NCBI GenBank assembly: GCA_964479665.1
Contig: CAYZNN010000022.1
Span: forward strand, 1-51,472
Direction of reading: 5' to 3'
DNA length: 51,472 nt
DNA from: UBA2287 sp964479665
Lineage (GTDB): Bacteria; Bacteroidota; Bacteroidia; Bacteroidales; Tenuifilaceae
Numbering within the stretch: position 1 is the stretch's first letter; each line of letters opens with the position of its first letter. The notes below the pieces were generated by a model that worked only from the letters and a program-made list of their open reading frames with translations, was not told where the DNA came from and searched no databases. The translations under genes were made by a program, and so were the position numbers. Positions 7,728 through 16,607 of this stretch are shown here, piece after piece.

Positions 7728-9092
7728 ATGGGCGATTTAACCAAGGGCAATGTTGCAAGTGTAATTCTGAAATTTGCCATTCCCATGCTTTTGGGAAACC
7801 TGTTTCAGCAACTTTACAGCATTGTTGATGCAATTATTGTGGGCAAATTTATTGGGAAAGATGCTCTGGCTGCGGTTGGGGCATCGTACCCCATTATTTT
7901 TACCATTATTGCAATGGTAATTGGCATTGGCAGTGGAGCATCGGTGGTTATTTCGCAGTACTTTGGTGCCAAAGATTTCGATAAAGTTCGTTGTGCCGTT
8001 GATACCACTAATATTTTTCTTTTCTACACCTCAATTGCCATTTCTGTTATTGGAATTGCATCGAGCCGCTGGCTGTTTACAATCCTACAGTTGCCTCAGG
8101 ACCTCATGGAACCAGCCACGGGCTATTTAAACACCTACCTAATTGGTATGGTAGCCTTCTTTGGGTTTAATGGAACTGCCTCAATTCTGAGAGGAATAGG
8201 CGATTCGAAAACACCTCTTTACTTCCTTATTATAGCTACGGTGGTAAATATTGGGCTCGACCTGCTGTTTGTAGTTGTTTTCAAATGGGGTGTCGAGGGG
8301 GCTGCTTGGGCTACTGTTATTTCGCAGGCAGGAGCTTTTATTACTGCTGTTATTATTTTGAATAGGAACCATAAGTTGATACGTTTTGCCGTAAAGGGAC
8401 TAACCTTCGATTGGGCCATTTTCAGGCAGAGCGTTCGTATTGGCTTGCCAACTGGAATTCAGCAAACCTTTGTTGCCTTGGGCATGATGGCACTCATGGG
8501 CATAGTTAACACCTTTGGCACCGATGTAATTGCTGGGTACACTGCTGCAGGTCGAATCGATTCGTTTGCTGCGCTACCTGCTATGAATATCTCCATGGCC
8601 CTATCGGTTTTTGTAGGTCAAAATTTGGGTGCTGGTAAAATCGATAGAATTCGAAAAGGACTCCAGGTATCGCTGCTATTTTCTTCCATTATAAGCATTG
8701 TTACTACCATTGTGGCCCTGCTCTGGTCGGTTCCTCTCATGAAAATTTTTACTACCGATGGGGCTGTAATTGCTATAGGCCGAGATTATCTGGTAATTGT
8801 TGGAATATTTTACATTGTTTTCTCTACCATGTTTACCTTTACAGGGCTTCTCCGAGGCGCTGGAGCAACATTAATCCCCATGTTCATTACCCTTTTCTCG
8901 CTTTGGTTGGTTCGGATTCCGTTGGCCTATTTTCTGAGCGATATTATTGGTGAAAAGGGCATATGGTGGTCAATTCCTCTGGCTTGGTTCATTGGCATGC
9001 TAAGTTCGTTTGTGTATTACCGAATGGGAAAATGGAAAACAAAGGGTGTTGTAAAGGTTGCTTTCGACGACGAAGGATCACTAAATTCTTGA
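7728..9092 (+). CDS. MATE family multidrug/metabolite efflux transporter
   Basis: The 454-residue protein has twelve predicted membrane helices and typical MATE openings such as AIPMLLGNLFQQLYSIVDAIIVGKFIG (residues ~17-43) and the mirrored half starting near 235 (RIGLPTGIQQTFVALGMM). These antiporters use Na+ or H+ gradients to export cationic or aromatic compounds across the inner membrane. It follows tnaA by only 12 bases and is surely cotranscribed, which makes indole or another tryptophan product a candidate substrate; that is inference from position only. No membrane segment appears to be missing. Confidence 0.9.
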   Translation: MGDLTKGNVASVILKFAIPMLLGNLFQQLYSIVDAIIVGKFIGKDALAAVGASYPIIFTIIAMVIGIGSGASVVISQYFGAKDFDKVRCAVDTTNIFLFYTSIAISVIGIASSRWLFTILQLPQDLMEPATGYLNTYLIGMVAFFGFNGTASILRGIGDSKTPLYFLIIATVVNIGLDLLFVVVFKWGVEGAAWATVISQAGAFITAVIILNRNHKLIRFAVKGLTFDWAIFRQSVRIGLPTGIQQTFVALGMMALMGIVNTFGTDVIAGYTAAGRIDSFAALPAMNISMALSVFVGQNLGAGKIDRIRKGLQVSLLFSSIISIVTTIVALLWSVPLMKIFTTDGAVIAIGRDYLVIVGIFYIVFSTMFTFTGLLRGAGATLIPMFITLFSLWLVRIPLAYFLSDIIGEKGIWWSIPLAWFIGMLSSFVYYRMGKWKTKGVVKVAFDDEGSLNS

Positions 9093-9176
9093 GATAGAAT
9101 ATTGTATACACATTATGGCTCAACCCTTATGGGTTTTCGGCCAATTTAAACTACTTTTACTGCAAAACTATTGCGT

Positions 9177-10058
9177 ATGTCCATGTCCATGACTGGCTTT
9201 GGTAAGGCCGAAGCAATATGCAACTCCAAGAAAATAATTGTCGAAATTCGTTCGCTCAATAGCAAACAGCTCGATATTAATACACTTCGCATTCCCAATA
9301 TTTACCGCGAAAAGGAGTACGAAATTCGTAACCTGCTTTCGCAGGAGTTGGTAAGGGGTAAAATCGATTGCTTTATAAACTTTGAGGAAGAAGCGGCAGT
9401 CTCGGTACCCGAAATTAATAGGGCAGTTTTTCGATCCTATTTAGAACAGCTGCATGCCATATCGCGCGAAACGGGCAATGAGTTCGATAGCGCTCAGTTG
9501 CTAAGTTCCATTTTAAGGCTCCCCGAAGTGCTTAAAACCGAAAAAAAGGATATTTCTGAAGAAGAATGGAATGCCCTTTTCCAAGCAGTAGGATTGGCAA
9601 TTGAAAACTTTAAAAATTTTCGTGAGCAGGAGGGAAAGGCAACCGCTTTCGATTTGGTTTCGAAGGTAATGACCATTAAGGACCTGCTAGTCAGTATAGT
9701 ACCCTTTGAGCAGGAGCGAGTTGCAACGATCCGTCAGAAACTGACCGACGCTCTTGCCAAATTGGGTAGCGATGCGCAGCCTAACCCCGAAAGGTATGAA
9801 CAGGAACTAATTTTTTACCTAGAAAGGTTCGATGTGAACGAGGAAAAGGTTCGACTGCTGAACCATTGCAACTATTTCATTGAAACGATTAACTCCAACG
9901 AACCTGTGGGTCGTAAGCTGGGTTTTATTGCACAGGAAATGGGTCGCGAGATTAATACTTTGGGATCAAAAGCCAACCATGTAGCCATTCAGAAAGTGGT
10001 AGTTCAAATGAAGGATGAACTGGAAAAGATTAAGGAACAGTTGCTCAATATTCTTTAG
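9177..10058 (+). CDS. yicC: YicC/YloC family endoribonuclease
   Basis: The product begins MSMSMTGFGKAEA, the signature of the YicC family, and ends with LGSKANHVAIQKVVVQMKDELEKIKEQLLNI, the conserved C-terminal helix with E. coli-like 'REQVQN' role. The longest reading frame opens with TTG at 9171, but ATG at 9177 (293 residues) fits family starts; 9183 or 9189 are also possible. YicC proteins are endoribonucleases involved in small-RNA turnover and stationary-phase fitness. It is the first gene of a tight run with guanylate kinase (2-base gap), as seen in many bacteria where yicC sits beside gmk. Confidence 0.9.
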   Translation: MSMSMTGFGKAEAICNSKKIIVEIRSLNSKQLDINTLRIPNIYREKEYEIRNLLSQELVRGKIDCFINFEEEAAVSVPEINRAVFRSYLEQLHAISRETGNEFDSAQLLSSILRLPEVLKTEKKDISEEEWNALFQAVGLAIENFKNFREQEGKATAFDLVSKVMTIKDLLVSIVPFEQERVATIRQKLTDALAKLGSDAQPNPERYEQELIFYLERFDVNEEKVRLLNHCNYFIETINSNEPVGRKLGFIAQEMGREINTLGSKANHVAIQKVVVQMKDELEKIKEQLLNIL

Positions 10059-10060
10059 GC

Positions 10061-10630
10061 ATGGAAGGGAAACTTGTTATTTTTTCGGCACCATCGGGTT
10101 CGGGTAAAACAACCATTGTGAAACGCTTGCTGCAAGTATTTTCTAACTTGGAGTTTTCTGTTTCGGCATGTAGTAGGCCCATGCGTAACGGCGAAGTGAA
10201 CGGACACGATTACCATTTTCTTTCAGCCGATGAGTTTCGTTCCCGTATTGCCAACAACCAGTTTGTTGAATGGGAAGAGGTTTATCCGGGTTCATACTAT
10301 GGTACTTTACACTCCGAACTAGAGCGTATTTGGGCAAAGGGTAATCATGTTGCTTTTGATGTTGATGTTAAGGGTGGTGTAACCCTGAAACAAATGTTTG
10401 GAAAACGTGCTCTGGCCCTATTCATCATGCCTCCATCTATCGACGAGTTGCGAGCAAGGCTTACAGCCCGCGGTACCGAAACCCCAGTGAGTATCGATAA
10501 AAGGGTTGGAAAGGCACAAGAAGAGTTGGCATACGCCAATCGGTTCGATGCTATTATTGTTAACGATCAGTTGGACCGTGCTGTTAGCGAGGCTATTGAG
10601 AAGGTTAAGGTGTTTATAACCCATGAGTAG
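10061..10630 (+). CDS. gmk: guanylate kinase
   Basis: This 189-residue cytosolic kinase converts GMP and ATP to GDP and ADP. The P-loop FSAPSGSGKTTIV occupies residues ~8-20. SRPMRNGEVNGHDYHFLS (~38-55) is the GMP-binding part, with S-R-x-x-R and the tyrosine of the family, and GSYYGT follows near 77. Length is normal. It starts 2 bases after yicC and overlaps nadD by 8 bases, giving one translationally coupled operon. Confidence 0.96.
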   Translation: MEGKLVIFSAPSGSGKTTIVKRLLQVFSNLEFSVSACSRPMRNGEVNGHDYHFLSADEFRSRIANNQFVEWEEVYPGSYYGTLHSELERIWAKGNHVAFDVDVKGGVTLKQMFGKRALALFIMPPSIDELRARLTARGTETPVSIDKRVGKAQEELAYANRFDAIIVNDQLDRAVSEAIEKVKVFITHE

Positions 10631-11213
10631 GGTAGGATTACTATTTGGTTCCTTTAACCCCATTCACATTGGGCATTTGGCCATTGCTAAATACGTATTA
10701 AACCATTATAATTTGCAGGAGGTTTGGTTCGTAGTGAGCCCTCATAATCCGTTAAAAGAGTCGAGCCAATTGGCCCCCGAATATCATAGGTTCAGAATGG
10801 TTGAGATTGCTCTCGAAAACTCCGAAATGCCCTTTTGGGCATGTAGTGTGGAATTCGAAATGCACCGCCCTTCGTTCACTATCGATACTCTTCAGTTACT
10901 ATCCCACAAATACCCTGCAAACCAATTTTACCCAATAATTGGTGCCGATTCGCTGGCAAGTATCGAAAAGTGGAAGGATTACACCCAATTGCTTGAGAAT
11001 TACAGTTTGCTAGTATATCCTCGCGAGGGTTATAATTTGGACGAATTAGTTATAATGTACGGGGCTCATCCTGTTAATGCTCCTCTATTCAATGTGAGTT
11101 CAACAAGTATTCGGAATCGAATTGTTAGTGGGGAAAGACCCGAACAACTTTTGCCTAAAGGTGTTTTAGATTATATTTTGAGTTTTAATCTTTATAACTC
11201 GCCAACTCAATGA
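10623..11213 (+). CDS. nadD: nicotinate-nucleotide adenylyltransferase
   Basis: This 196-residue nucleotidyltransferase joins ATP and nicotinate mononucleotide to make deamido-NAD in NAD biosynthesis. It has the start GLLFGSFNPIHIGHL (residues ~5-19) with the GxFNPxHxGH motif, IIGADSL near 98-104 and SSTSIRNR near 160-167, matching the SxTxxR motif. It overlaps gmk by 8 bases and the next TPR gene by 4 bases (ATGA). The order yicC-gmk-nadD is common in Bacteroidota. Confidence 0.96.
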   Translation: MSRVGLLFGSFNPIHIGHLAIAKYVLNHYNLQEVWFVVSPHNPLKESSQLAPEYHRFRMVEIALENSEMPFWACSVEFEMHRPSFTIDTLQLLSHKYPANQFYPIIGADSLASIEKWKDYTQLLENYSLLVYPREGYNLDELVIMYGAHPVNAPLFNVSSTSIRNRIVSGERPEQLLPKGVLDYILSFNLYNSPTQ

Positions 11214-11488
11214 ATATAATGCTGAAGGAGGTTCAAACCCAAATGGATTTGGGAAATTATACCGAAGCGGGCAAGTTGCTCGAACAGGCAATTCAGCAAA
11301 ACCCTTGCGATTATGAAGCCTATTTTTTGCGAGGAAAATTGAATAGGCAGAAAGGCCAAATGGCAATGGCCATCAACGATTTTGCCATTGCATACGAATT
11401 GAAACCTAGTTTCGCTGAAGCTCAAGTTGCTCTCGATATGGCTAAAAGCATCATTTCGTTTCGTAACCCCGACCTTTATAATCCTTAA
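11210..11488 (+). CDS. small tetratricopeptide-repeat protein
   Basis: The 92-residue protein contains about two TPR units: NYTEAGKLLEQAIQQNPCDYEAYFLRG and QMAMAINDFAIAYELKPSFAEAQVAL, each with the TPR pattern of small and aromatic residues. No signal peptide or membrane segment is seen, so a cytosolic adaptor role is likely. Its ATG overlaps the nadD stop (ATGA), so it is the last gene of the yicC-gmk-nadD run. A specific partner cannot be named. Confidence 0.8.
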   Translation: MNIMLKEVQTQMDLGNYTEAGKLLEQAIQQNPCDYEAYFLRGKLNRQKGQMAMAINDFAIAYELKPSFAEAQVALDMAKSIISFRNPDLYNP

Positions 11489-11533
11489 TTTTTTTAATTA
11501 GTATTTTGAACAAATAGTGCCGTAAAGGGTTAG

Positions 11534-11560
11534 TTTTATTTAGAAATACTCTAAATAAAA
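11534..11560. repeat. perfect 11-base inverted repeat upstream of the first FISUMP gene
   Basis: TTTTATTTAGA (11534-11544) and TCTAAATAAAA (11550-11560) are exact inverse complements separated by AATAC. It lies 22 bases before the ATG at 11583. It could be an operator, or a terminator for the preceding operon, though the stem is A+T-rich. Confidence 0.55.
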
Positions 11561-11582
11561 TAGTTAACCAAACACTTTACCA

Positions 11583-13193
11583 ATGGCACGATTACTCTAT
11601 CTATCAATCCTTTTAACTCTTGGGGTTCTTCAAGGGTTCTCGCAAGTACCCCAGAAGATTGCCTATCAGGCAGTTGTTTGAAACGCATCGGGTGTAGCTA
11701 TTGCCAGTACCGATGTAGAATTGAGAGTAATATTGCTCTCTGGAAGCATTGAAGGAACTCCCGTTTATAAGGAGTTACATACTGTAACAACTTCGCCATT
11801 GGGCGTGGTTAGTTTTAATATTGGCGATGGTACTCCCGAATTGGGTAGTATTGCAGAGGTGCCATGGGAAGAAGGAGTCTTTATTGTTGCTGAAATGGCT
11901 ATTGATGGTGGCAGTTTCGTTGAAATGGGTCGATCGCAGGTTGTTTCGGTGCCCTATGCCCTAAAGGCCGGAGGCCTTGCAAAAGGTGCTGTTGAAATAT
12001 TACCCGCTGCAGGCCATAACCCCAACGAACCTATTTTTGTGGTTCGCAATAGTAACAACCAAATTGTTTATGCTGTGTACGAGGATGGCGTACGTTTCAA
12101 CATTGGTAGTAGTTCAAAAAGTAGCCGCGGAGGTTTTGCCGTTGGTAGCCTGATTAACCAAACCAAAGCAGGAAAAGAGCATAACTACCTTACCATTCAG
12201 CCTGATAGCGTTCGTTTCAATCTAGTTCAAACAAGTAAAAGTAATAGGGGAGGCTTTGCCATAGGCGGTTTAGTTGACCAAACCAAGAATGGTGTTACTC
12301 AGGTCGATTACATGAGTATTCGACCCCATAATATCCGTTTCGCAATCGACGAATCAACAACTACCAAAAGCAATAGGGGAGGTTTCGCCATTGGAGGGCT
12401 TGTTGACCAAACCAAAACTTTCAATAACTACTTTTTGGTAAATCGCGATTGTACTTATGTGGCCAATACACTCGCAGCTACGGGCGATGTTCTTGTTTCG
12501 GGTAATATTTTGACTGGCGGAACGGTTGGAACGCTACCTACACCGCCTATTTCCGACATAGAAGGAAATACTTATCCTACCGTTCGCATTGGCAATCAGG
12601 TGTGGATGGCTCAAAACATTAGGGTAACTAAATATAACGATGGAACTCCTATCCCAGTTTCGGCCGAGTTGAATTCTGTTTTACCCTATTTCACACCAGT
12701 GGATTCGTTTCAGAATCCTTTAACCGATCCCCGCTGGGGACTGTTATATGCCATGCAGTATATTGATTCGGAGAATATATGCCCTACCGGTTGGAGGTTA
12801 CCATCCTACTTAGATTGGAATTTCTTGATTCAGAATTCGGGTGGTTACGATTACGCTGGTGCAAGTCTTAAGGAGCGTGATATTTGGCTCGATCCAATCT
12901 ATTACCCTGCTAACGGATTCAATGCACGCCCAGCAGGTGCACTCGATTTATACGACAATGAGGGTACTTGGGATTACAGTTATAATGGCTACAAGATGGC
13001 TACGGCCTTTTGGTCTCAGCCCGAGGAGATATTCGAAGGGATGTACGGATCTAATGTACTTAGAATTTTTTCCTCCGACCAATTGTCGGAACCCTTTCAG
13101 ATGGTTTACTTCGAACAAATACCCTATAATGTTGTGGCATTGTCGGTTCGTTGTGTAAAAAACAATGAAGAAACGCCAACTGGGGCGAAATAA
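11583..13193 (+). pseudogene. secreted FISUMP-domain paralogue 1, interrupted by in-frame TGA
   Basis: Reading from ATG 11583 gives a signal peptide (MARLLYLSILLTLGVLQGFS) and the family start QVPQKIAYQAVV, then TGA at codon 33 (11679-11681), then NASGV and 504 further open codons. Both downstream paralogues have Arg or Lys at this point, so a CGA to TGA transition is the simplest cause. With the stop ignored the length is 536 residues, close to 537 in the third copy. The rest holds three GGFAxGGLVDQTK-type repeats (about residues 175-280) and a C-terminal FISUMP domain with IGNQVWMAQNIR, CPTGWRLPS and VRCV. The part after the stop has only a TTG as an early start and lacks a signal peptide. 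A sequencing error remains possible. Confidence 0.8.
11972..12245 (+). repeat. 274-base block identical to 13753-14026
   Basis: Every base from AGGCCTTGC to AAAGTAAT matches the copy in the second paralogue, while flanking sequence diverges at once. This is the expected trace of recent gene conversion or unequal recombination between neighbours. Confidence 0.9.
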
Positions 13194-13217
13194 AAAAAAC
13201 ACATAGGACATTAAACT

Positions 13218-13250
13218 AAATCGGACTGTACAAGGCAGTCCGATTTTTTT
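13218..13250 (+). terminator. intrinsic terminator after FISUMP paralogue 1
   Basis: AAATCGGACTG (13218-13228) pairs perfectly with CAGTCCGATTT (13236-13246) across a seven-base loop, and the T-run continues to 13250. Confidence 0.85.
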
Positions 13251-13332
13251 ATTTCTAGTTGCCCGTATCAGTTTGTAGAATAAAAAAATGTTTTTTTATT
13301 TGTTGCGGGTTGACTTTTACTACCATATGGTT

Positions 13333-13340
13333 TAAATTTG
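13333..13340 (+). promoter_or_regulatory. TAnnTTTG -7 box before FISUMP paralogue 2
   Basis: TAAATTTG lies 23 bases before the preferred ATG at 13364. TTGAC at 13310-13314 stands at roughly the -33 position. This placement also argues against the longer reading frame that would begin at 13259. Confidence 0.55.
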
Positions 13341-13363
13341 TTGGTTACAATAAAAACTACCAA

Positions 13364-14944
13364 ATGATAAAAAATCTACTTTGCCTAATCCTTTTGGCAT
13401 TTACTTCTGCTGTATACTCGCAGGCCCCAAATGGTTTTTTATATCAAGCACTTGTGAAGAATGCAAGTGGCTACCCTTTAGCAAGTCAAAGTGTATCGGT
13501 TAAAATATCCCTTTTAGTTGGCTCTATCAATGGTGAACCGGCGTATTCTGAGGTTCACTCTGTTGAAACTTCTCCAATAGGAGTAGTTTCAATTGTTGTT
13601 GGCACTGGAGTTTTAACAACCGGAAGCTTTGTAACTGTTCCGTGGGACGAGGATGTGTTCATCAAGTTAGAGGTAGACCCTAATGGCGGAGAGGATTTTG
13701 TGGTTCTGGGTACCAGCCAAATTGTATCTGTTCCCTATGCGATTAAGGCCGCAGGCCTTGCAAAAGGTGCTGTTGAAATATTACCCGCTGCAGGCCATAA
13801 CCCCAACGAACCTATTTTTGTGGTTCGCAATAGTAACAACCAAATTGTTTATGCTGTGTACGAGGATGGCGTACGTTTCAACATTGGTAGTAGTTCAAAA
13901 AGTAGCCGCGGAGGTTTTGCCGTTGGTAGCCTGATTAACCAAACCAAAGCAGGAAAAGAGCATAACTACCTTACCATTCAGCCTGATAGCGTTCGTTTCA
14001 ATCTAGTTCAAACAAGTAAAAGTAATCGTGGTGGTTTTGCCATTGGAGGATTGGTTGACCAGACCAAAGAAGGAGCTAGTATGGTCGATTATTTATTTCT
14101 TCGCCCCGATAGCATTCGCTTTGCTATTGATGAAGGAAGTGTAGATAAAAGCAGCCGTGGTGGCTTTGCCATTGGCGGTTTGGTTGATCAAACCAAATCT
14201 TTCTCCAACTACTTCATTGTGAATCGCGATTGTACTTTTGTAACTACACCATTGGCGGCTGCTGGAAACGTTGTTGTAGTCGGAAATATGTTTACAGGAG
14301 GCAATGTTGTTCCTCTTCCCTCTGGGCCTGTACCCGACTTTAATGGGAATGTTTACCCAACCATCCGAATTGGTAGTCAAACCTGGATGGCCGAAAACCT
14401 ACGATCGATAAGTTACAATAATGGAGAACCTATACTAATTAGCCCAATTACTGCCGCTTTTCCTTATCATGTTCCCCGCGACTCGAGTGGTACACCTATT
14501 CCTGATCAACGTTGGGGCTTGCTTTATAATCTAGAATTAATTGATGCCACCAGAATTTGCCCCGTAGGTTGGCGCTTGCCTGCTGTTACTGATTGGATTC
14601 AACTCATTGACCAGTCAAATGGTTTCGATTTAGCAGGGGGTACTTTAAAGGATCATAATTATTGGGGGTTTCCAACCGATACTCAGCCCAACGGGTTCAA
14701 TTCACGTCCTACCGGATACGTCTCTAGCTTCATTGCTGCAGGTTGGGTCCACGAATTTTTAAATTATGGTGGTGACGCATCGTATTGGTCTGTCCCAGAG
14801 TATATTTCAATCGATGGCCAATCCGAAATCATTTTCATTGGTTCAGGCGATGGGTTGCCTCACTATCCCTTTAGTACATACTACTTTTCATCTGTTCCAA
14901 CAGCAATTCAGGCTCACGCTATCCGATGTATTAAAATTCAGTAG
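13364..14944 (+). CDS. secreted FISUMP-domain paralogue 2
   Basis: This 526-residue protein starts with the signal peptide MIKNLLCLILLAFTSAVYSQ. An open frame extends upstream to 13259, but that extension crosses a promoter box and gives no secretion signal. Residues ~20-140 match the N-terminal domains of its neighbours (FLYQALVKNASG...VPYAIKAAGLAKG). About residues 150-290 hold three repeats built on RFN/A and GGFAxGGLVDQTK. The C-terminal FISUMP domain has IGSQTWMAENLR, RWGLLYN, CPVGWRLPA, GFNSRPTGY, YWSVP and IRCIKI. FISUMP proteins are exported or surface proteins of unknown function, abundant in Fibrobacter and Bacteroidota. A 274-base stretch is identical to paralogue 1. Confidence 0.85.
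   Translation: MIKNLLCLILLAFTSAVYSQAPNGFLYQALVKNASGYPLASQSVSVKISLLVGSINGEPAYSEVHSVETSPIGVVSIVVGTGVLTTGSFVTVPWDEDVFIKLEVDPNGGEDFVVLGTSQIVSVPYAIKAAGLAKGAVEILPAAGHNPNEPIFVVRNSNNQIVYAVYEDGVRFNIGSSSKSSRGGFAVGSLINQTKAGKEHNYLTIQPDSVRFNLVQTSKSNRGGFAIGGLVDQTKEGASMVDYLFLRPDSIRFAIDEGSVDKSSRGGFAIGGLVDQTKSFSNYFIVNRDCTFVTTPLAAAGNVVVVGNMFTGGNVVPLPSGPVPDFNGNVYPTIRIGSQTWMAENLRSISYNNGEPILISPITAAFPYHVPRDSSGTPIPDQRWGLLYNLELIDATRICPVGWRLPAVTDWIQLIDQSNGFDLAGGTLKDHNYWGFPTDTQPNGFNSRPTGYVSSFIAAGWVHEFLNYGGDASYWSVPEYISIDGQSEIIFIGSGDGLPHYPFSTYYFSSVPTAIQAHAIRCIKIQ
13753..14026 (+). repeat. 274-base block identical to 11972-12245
   Basis: This is the partner copy of the block in FISUMP paralogue 1, offset by 1781 bases. 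A further 52-base stretch just downstream (14052-14103) is identical to 15674-15725 in the third paralogue. Confidence 0.9.
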
Positions 14945-14985
14945 CTTTTAACAGGAGCTGCCTAACTTTTAAAACCGATAAAACC

Positions 14986-16599
14986 ATGAGAAAAATTTTA
15001 TTACTTCTATTAACTTGTGCGGTTACAAGCGTATCATTTGCACAAGTACCACAGAAATTTGCCTATCAGGCAGTAGTTCGCAATGCCAATGGACAGGTAA
15101 TTGTGAATCAGGATGTGTCATTACGAATATCGTTGCTGGTAGGTTCTGTTTCGGGCCATGCAGTTTATTCTGAGTTGCACGAAATTACTACAAGCCCTCT
15201 AGGTATTGTAAACCTTCAGGTTGGTGGCGGTACATTACAATCCGGTGATTTTGGTTCTATTCCTTGGGACGATGGTATTTTCATTAAAATTGAAATTGAC
15301 CCTGCTGGTGGCAATGCATTTGTTTTAATGGGGATTAGCCAGATTGTATCCATGCCATACGCTTTGAAGGCCGGAGGCCTAACGAAAGGTGCTATTGAGG
15401 TTAAGCCAGCGGCTGGTCACGACCCCGAAGCCCCCATTTTTGTAGTTCGGAATAGCAACGACCAGATTGTATATGCTGTTTACGAAGATGGCGTTCGATT
15501 TAATGTTGGCGATAACTCAAAGAGTACCCGTGGAGGCTTTGCTGTTGGCGGCTTGGTTGACCAAACCAAAGGCGGTAAAGAGATTAATTATCTTACCATT
15601 CTTCCCGATAGCGTTCGCTTTAACATTGTTAGTAGCGGAAAAAACAACAGGGGAGGATTTGCTGTTGGGGGGCTGGTTGACCAGACCAAAGAAGGAGCTA
15701 GTATGGTCGATTATTTATTTCTTCGGCCCGATAGCATTCGATTTGCCATTGATGAGGGTAGTGCTGGGAAAAGCAGCCGTGGTGGCTTTGCCATTGGCGG
15801 TTTGGTTGACCAAACCAAAGCATTTAACAACTATTTTATGGTTAGCCGCGACTGTACATTTGTTATGAACACGCTCAGTGCAGCCGGAAACGTTGTTGTT
15901 GGTGGAGACATGTTTACTGGAGGTACTATTGGTACCCTCCCTGTTTCTGATGCTGATGGTAATGTGTATAAAACTATTCGAATTGGCAATCAGGTTTGGA
16001 TGGCCGAGAATCTGAGAACCACTAAGTATAGCGATGGAACTCCAATTTTAAGTTCTGAATTTAATGATATGCCTCCGCTTTTTTCACCCGAGTACGATGG
16101 GGTTCCTTTCCCTCCTAAACCTTGGGGATACCTTTACGCCCTTCAGGTAATAAATTACACCGATAAAAACATTTGCCCAAATGGGTGGCGGCTACCTACA
16201 CTTATGGATTGGCAAGAACTAATTGGCACAATTGGAGGACCCTACAATGCAATTGCATTAATTGATACTTCACAAAATGAATGGTGGAGTTTAAAGGGAG
16301 GTAAGCAGAATAAGTCGAGTAAGAATAACACGGGGTTTAATGCTTTACCTGCTGGCTATTTCGATGCTGAAGTGGGAAACACTGGGGAGCCATTTTTTTA
16401 CAGCGCCCATTATGAGGCCAATTTCTGGTCTCAACCATTCGATATGGCAGGGCAATGGGTAACTAATGTTATGCGTATTTCAGATAGCTATGGATTTAAT
16501 GTTAGTAATGACGAATACAATTTTAACGATGTTACTTCATATTACCGAGGTTATTCAGTAAGATGTATAAGAATTGACAATACCCAAGAAATTCCTTAG
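14986..16599 (+). CDS. secreted FISUMP-domain paralogue 3
   Basis: The 537-residue product begins with a signal peptide (RKILLLLLTCAVTSVSFA, cleavage before Q) and the shared QVPQKFAYQAVVRNANG. Three internal repeats with RGGFAVGGLVDQTK or RGGFAIGGLVDQTK follow (residues ~175-290). The FISUMP domain then shows IGNQVWMAENLRTTKY, PWGYLYALQV, CPNGWRLPTLMDWQEL, GFNALPAGYF, FWSQP and VRCIRID. It is the most divergent copy at DNA level but has the fullest family motifs. It lies 41 bases after paralogue 2, so the two may share a transcript. A strong hairpin ends the unit. Confidence 0.87.
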   Translation: MRKILLLLLTCAVTSVSFAQVPQKFAYQAVVRNANGQVIVNQDVSLRISLLVGSVSGHAVYSELHEITTSPLGIVNLQVGGGTLQSGDFGSIPWDDGIFIKIEIDPAGGNAFVLMGISQIVSMPYALKAGGLTKGAIEVKPAAGHDPEAPIFVVRNSNDQIVYAVYEDGVRFNVGDNSKSTRGGFAVGGLVDQTKGGKEINYLTILPDSVRFNIVSSGKNNRGGFAVGGLVDQTKEGASMVDYLFLRPDSIRFAIDEGSAGKSSRGGFAIGGLVDQTKAFNNYFMVSRDCTFVMNTLSAAGNVVVGGDMFTGGTIGTLPVSDADGNVYKTIRIGNQVWMAENLRTTKYSDGTPILSSEFNDMPPLFSPEYDGVPFPPKPWGYLYALQVINYTDKNICPNGWRLPTLMDWQELIGTIGGPYNAIALIDTSQNEWWSLKGGKQNKSSKNNTGFNALPAGYFDAEVGNTGEPFFYSAHYEANFWSQPFDMAGQWVTNVMRISDSYGFNVSNDEYNFNDVTSYYRGYSVRCIRIDNTQEIP

Positions 16600-16607
16600 C
16601 AAGTTAA

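Noticed and set aside
9171..9176. TTG start for yicC adding two residues
   Set aside because: Family proteins begin with MSMTGFG-like sequence and three ATGs follow directly.
11721..13193. FISUMP copy 1 as a 490-residue intact gene starting at TTG
   Set aside because: The start is not supported: no signal peptide, and homology with both neighbours runs upstream through the TGA.
13259..13363. 35-codon N-terminal extension of FISUMP copy 2
   Set aside because: It crosses a -7 promoter box and puts the signal peptide 35 residues inside the protein.
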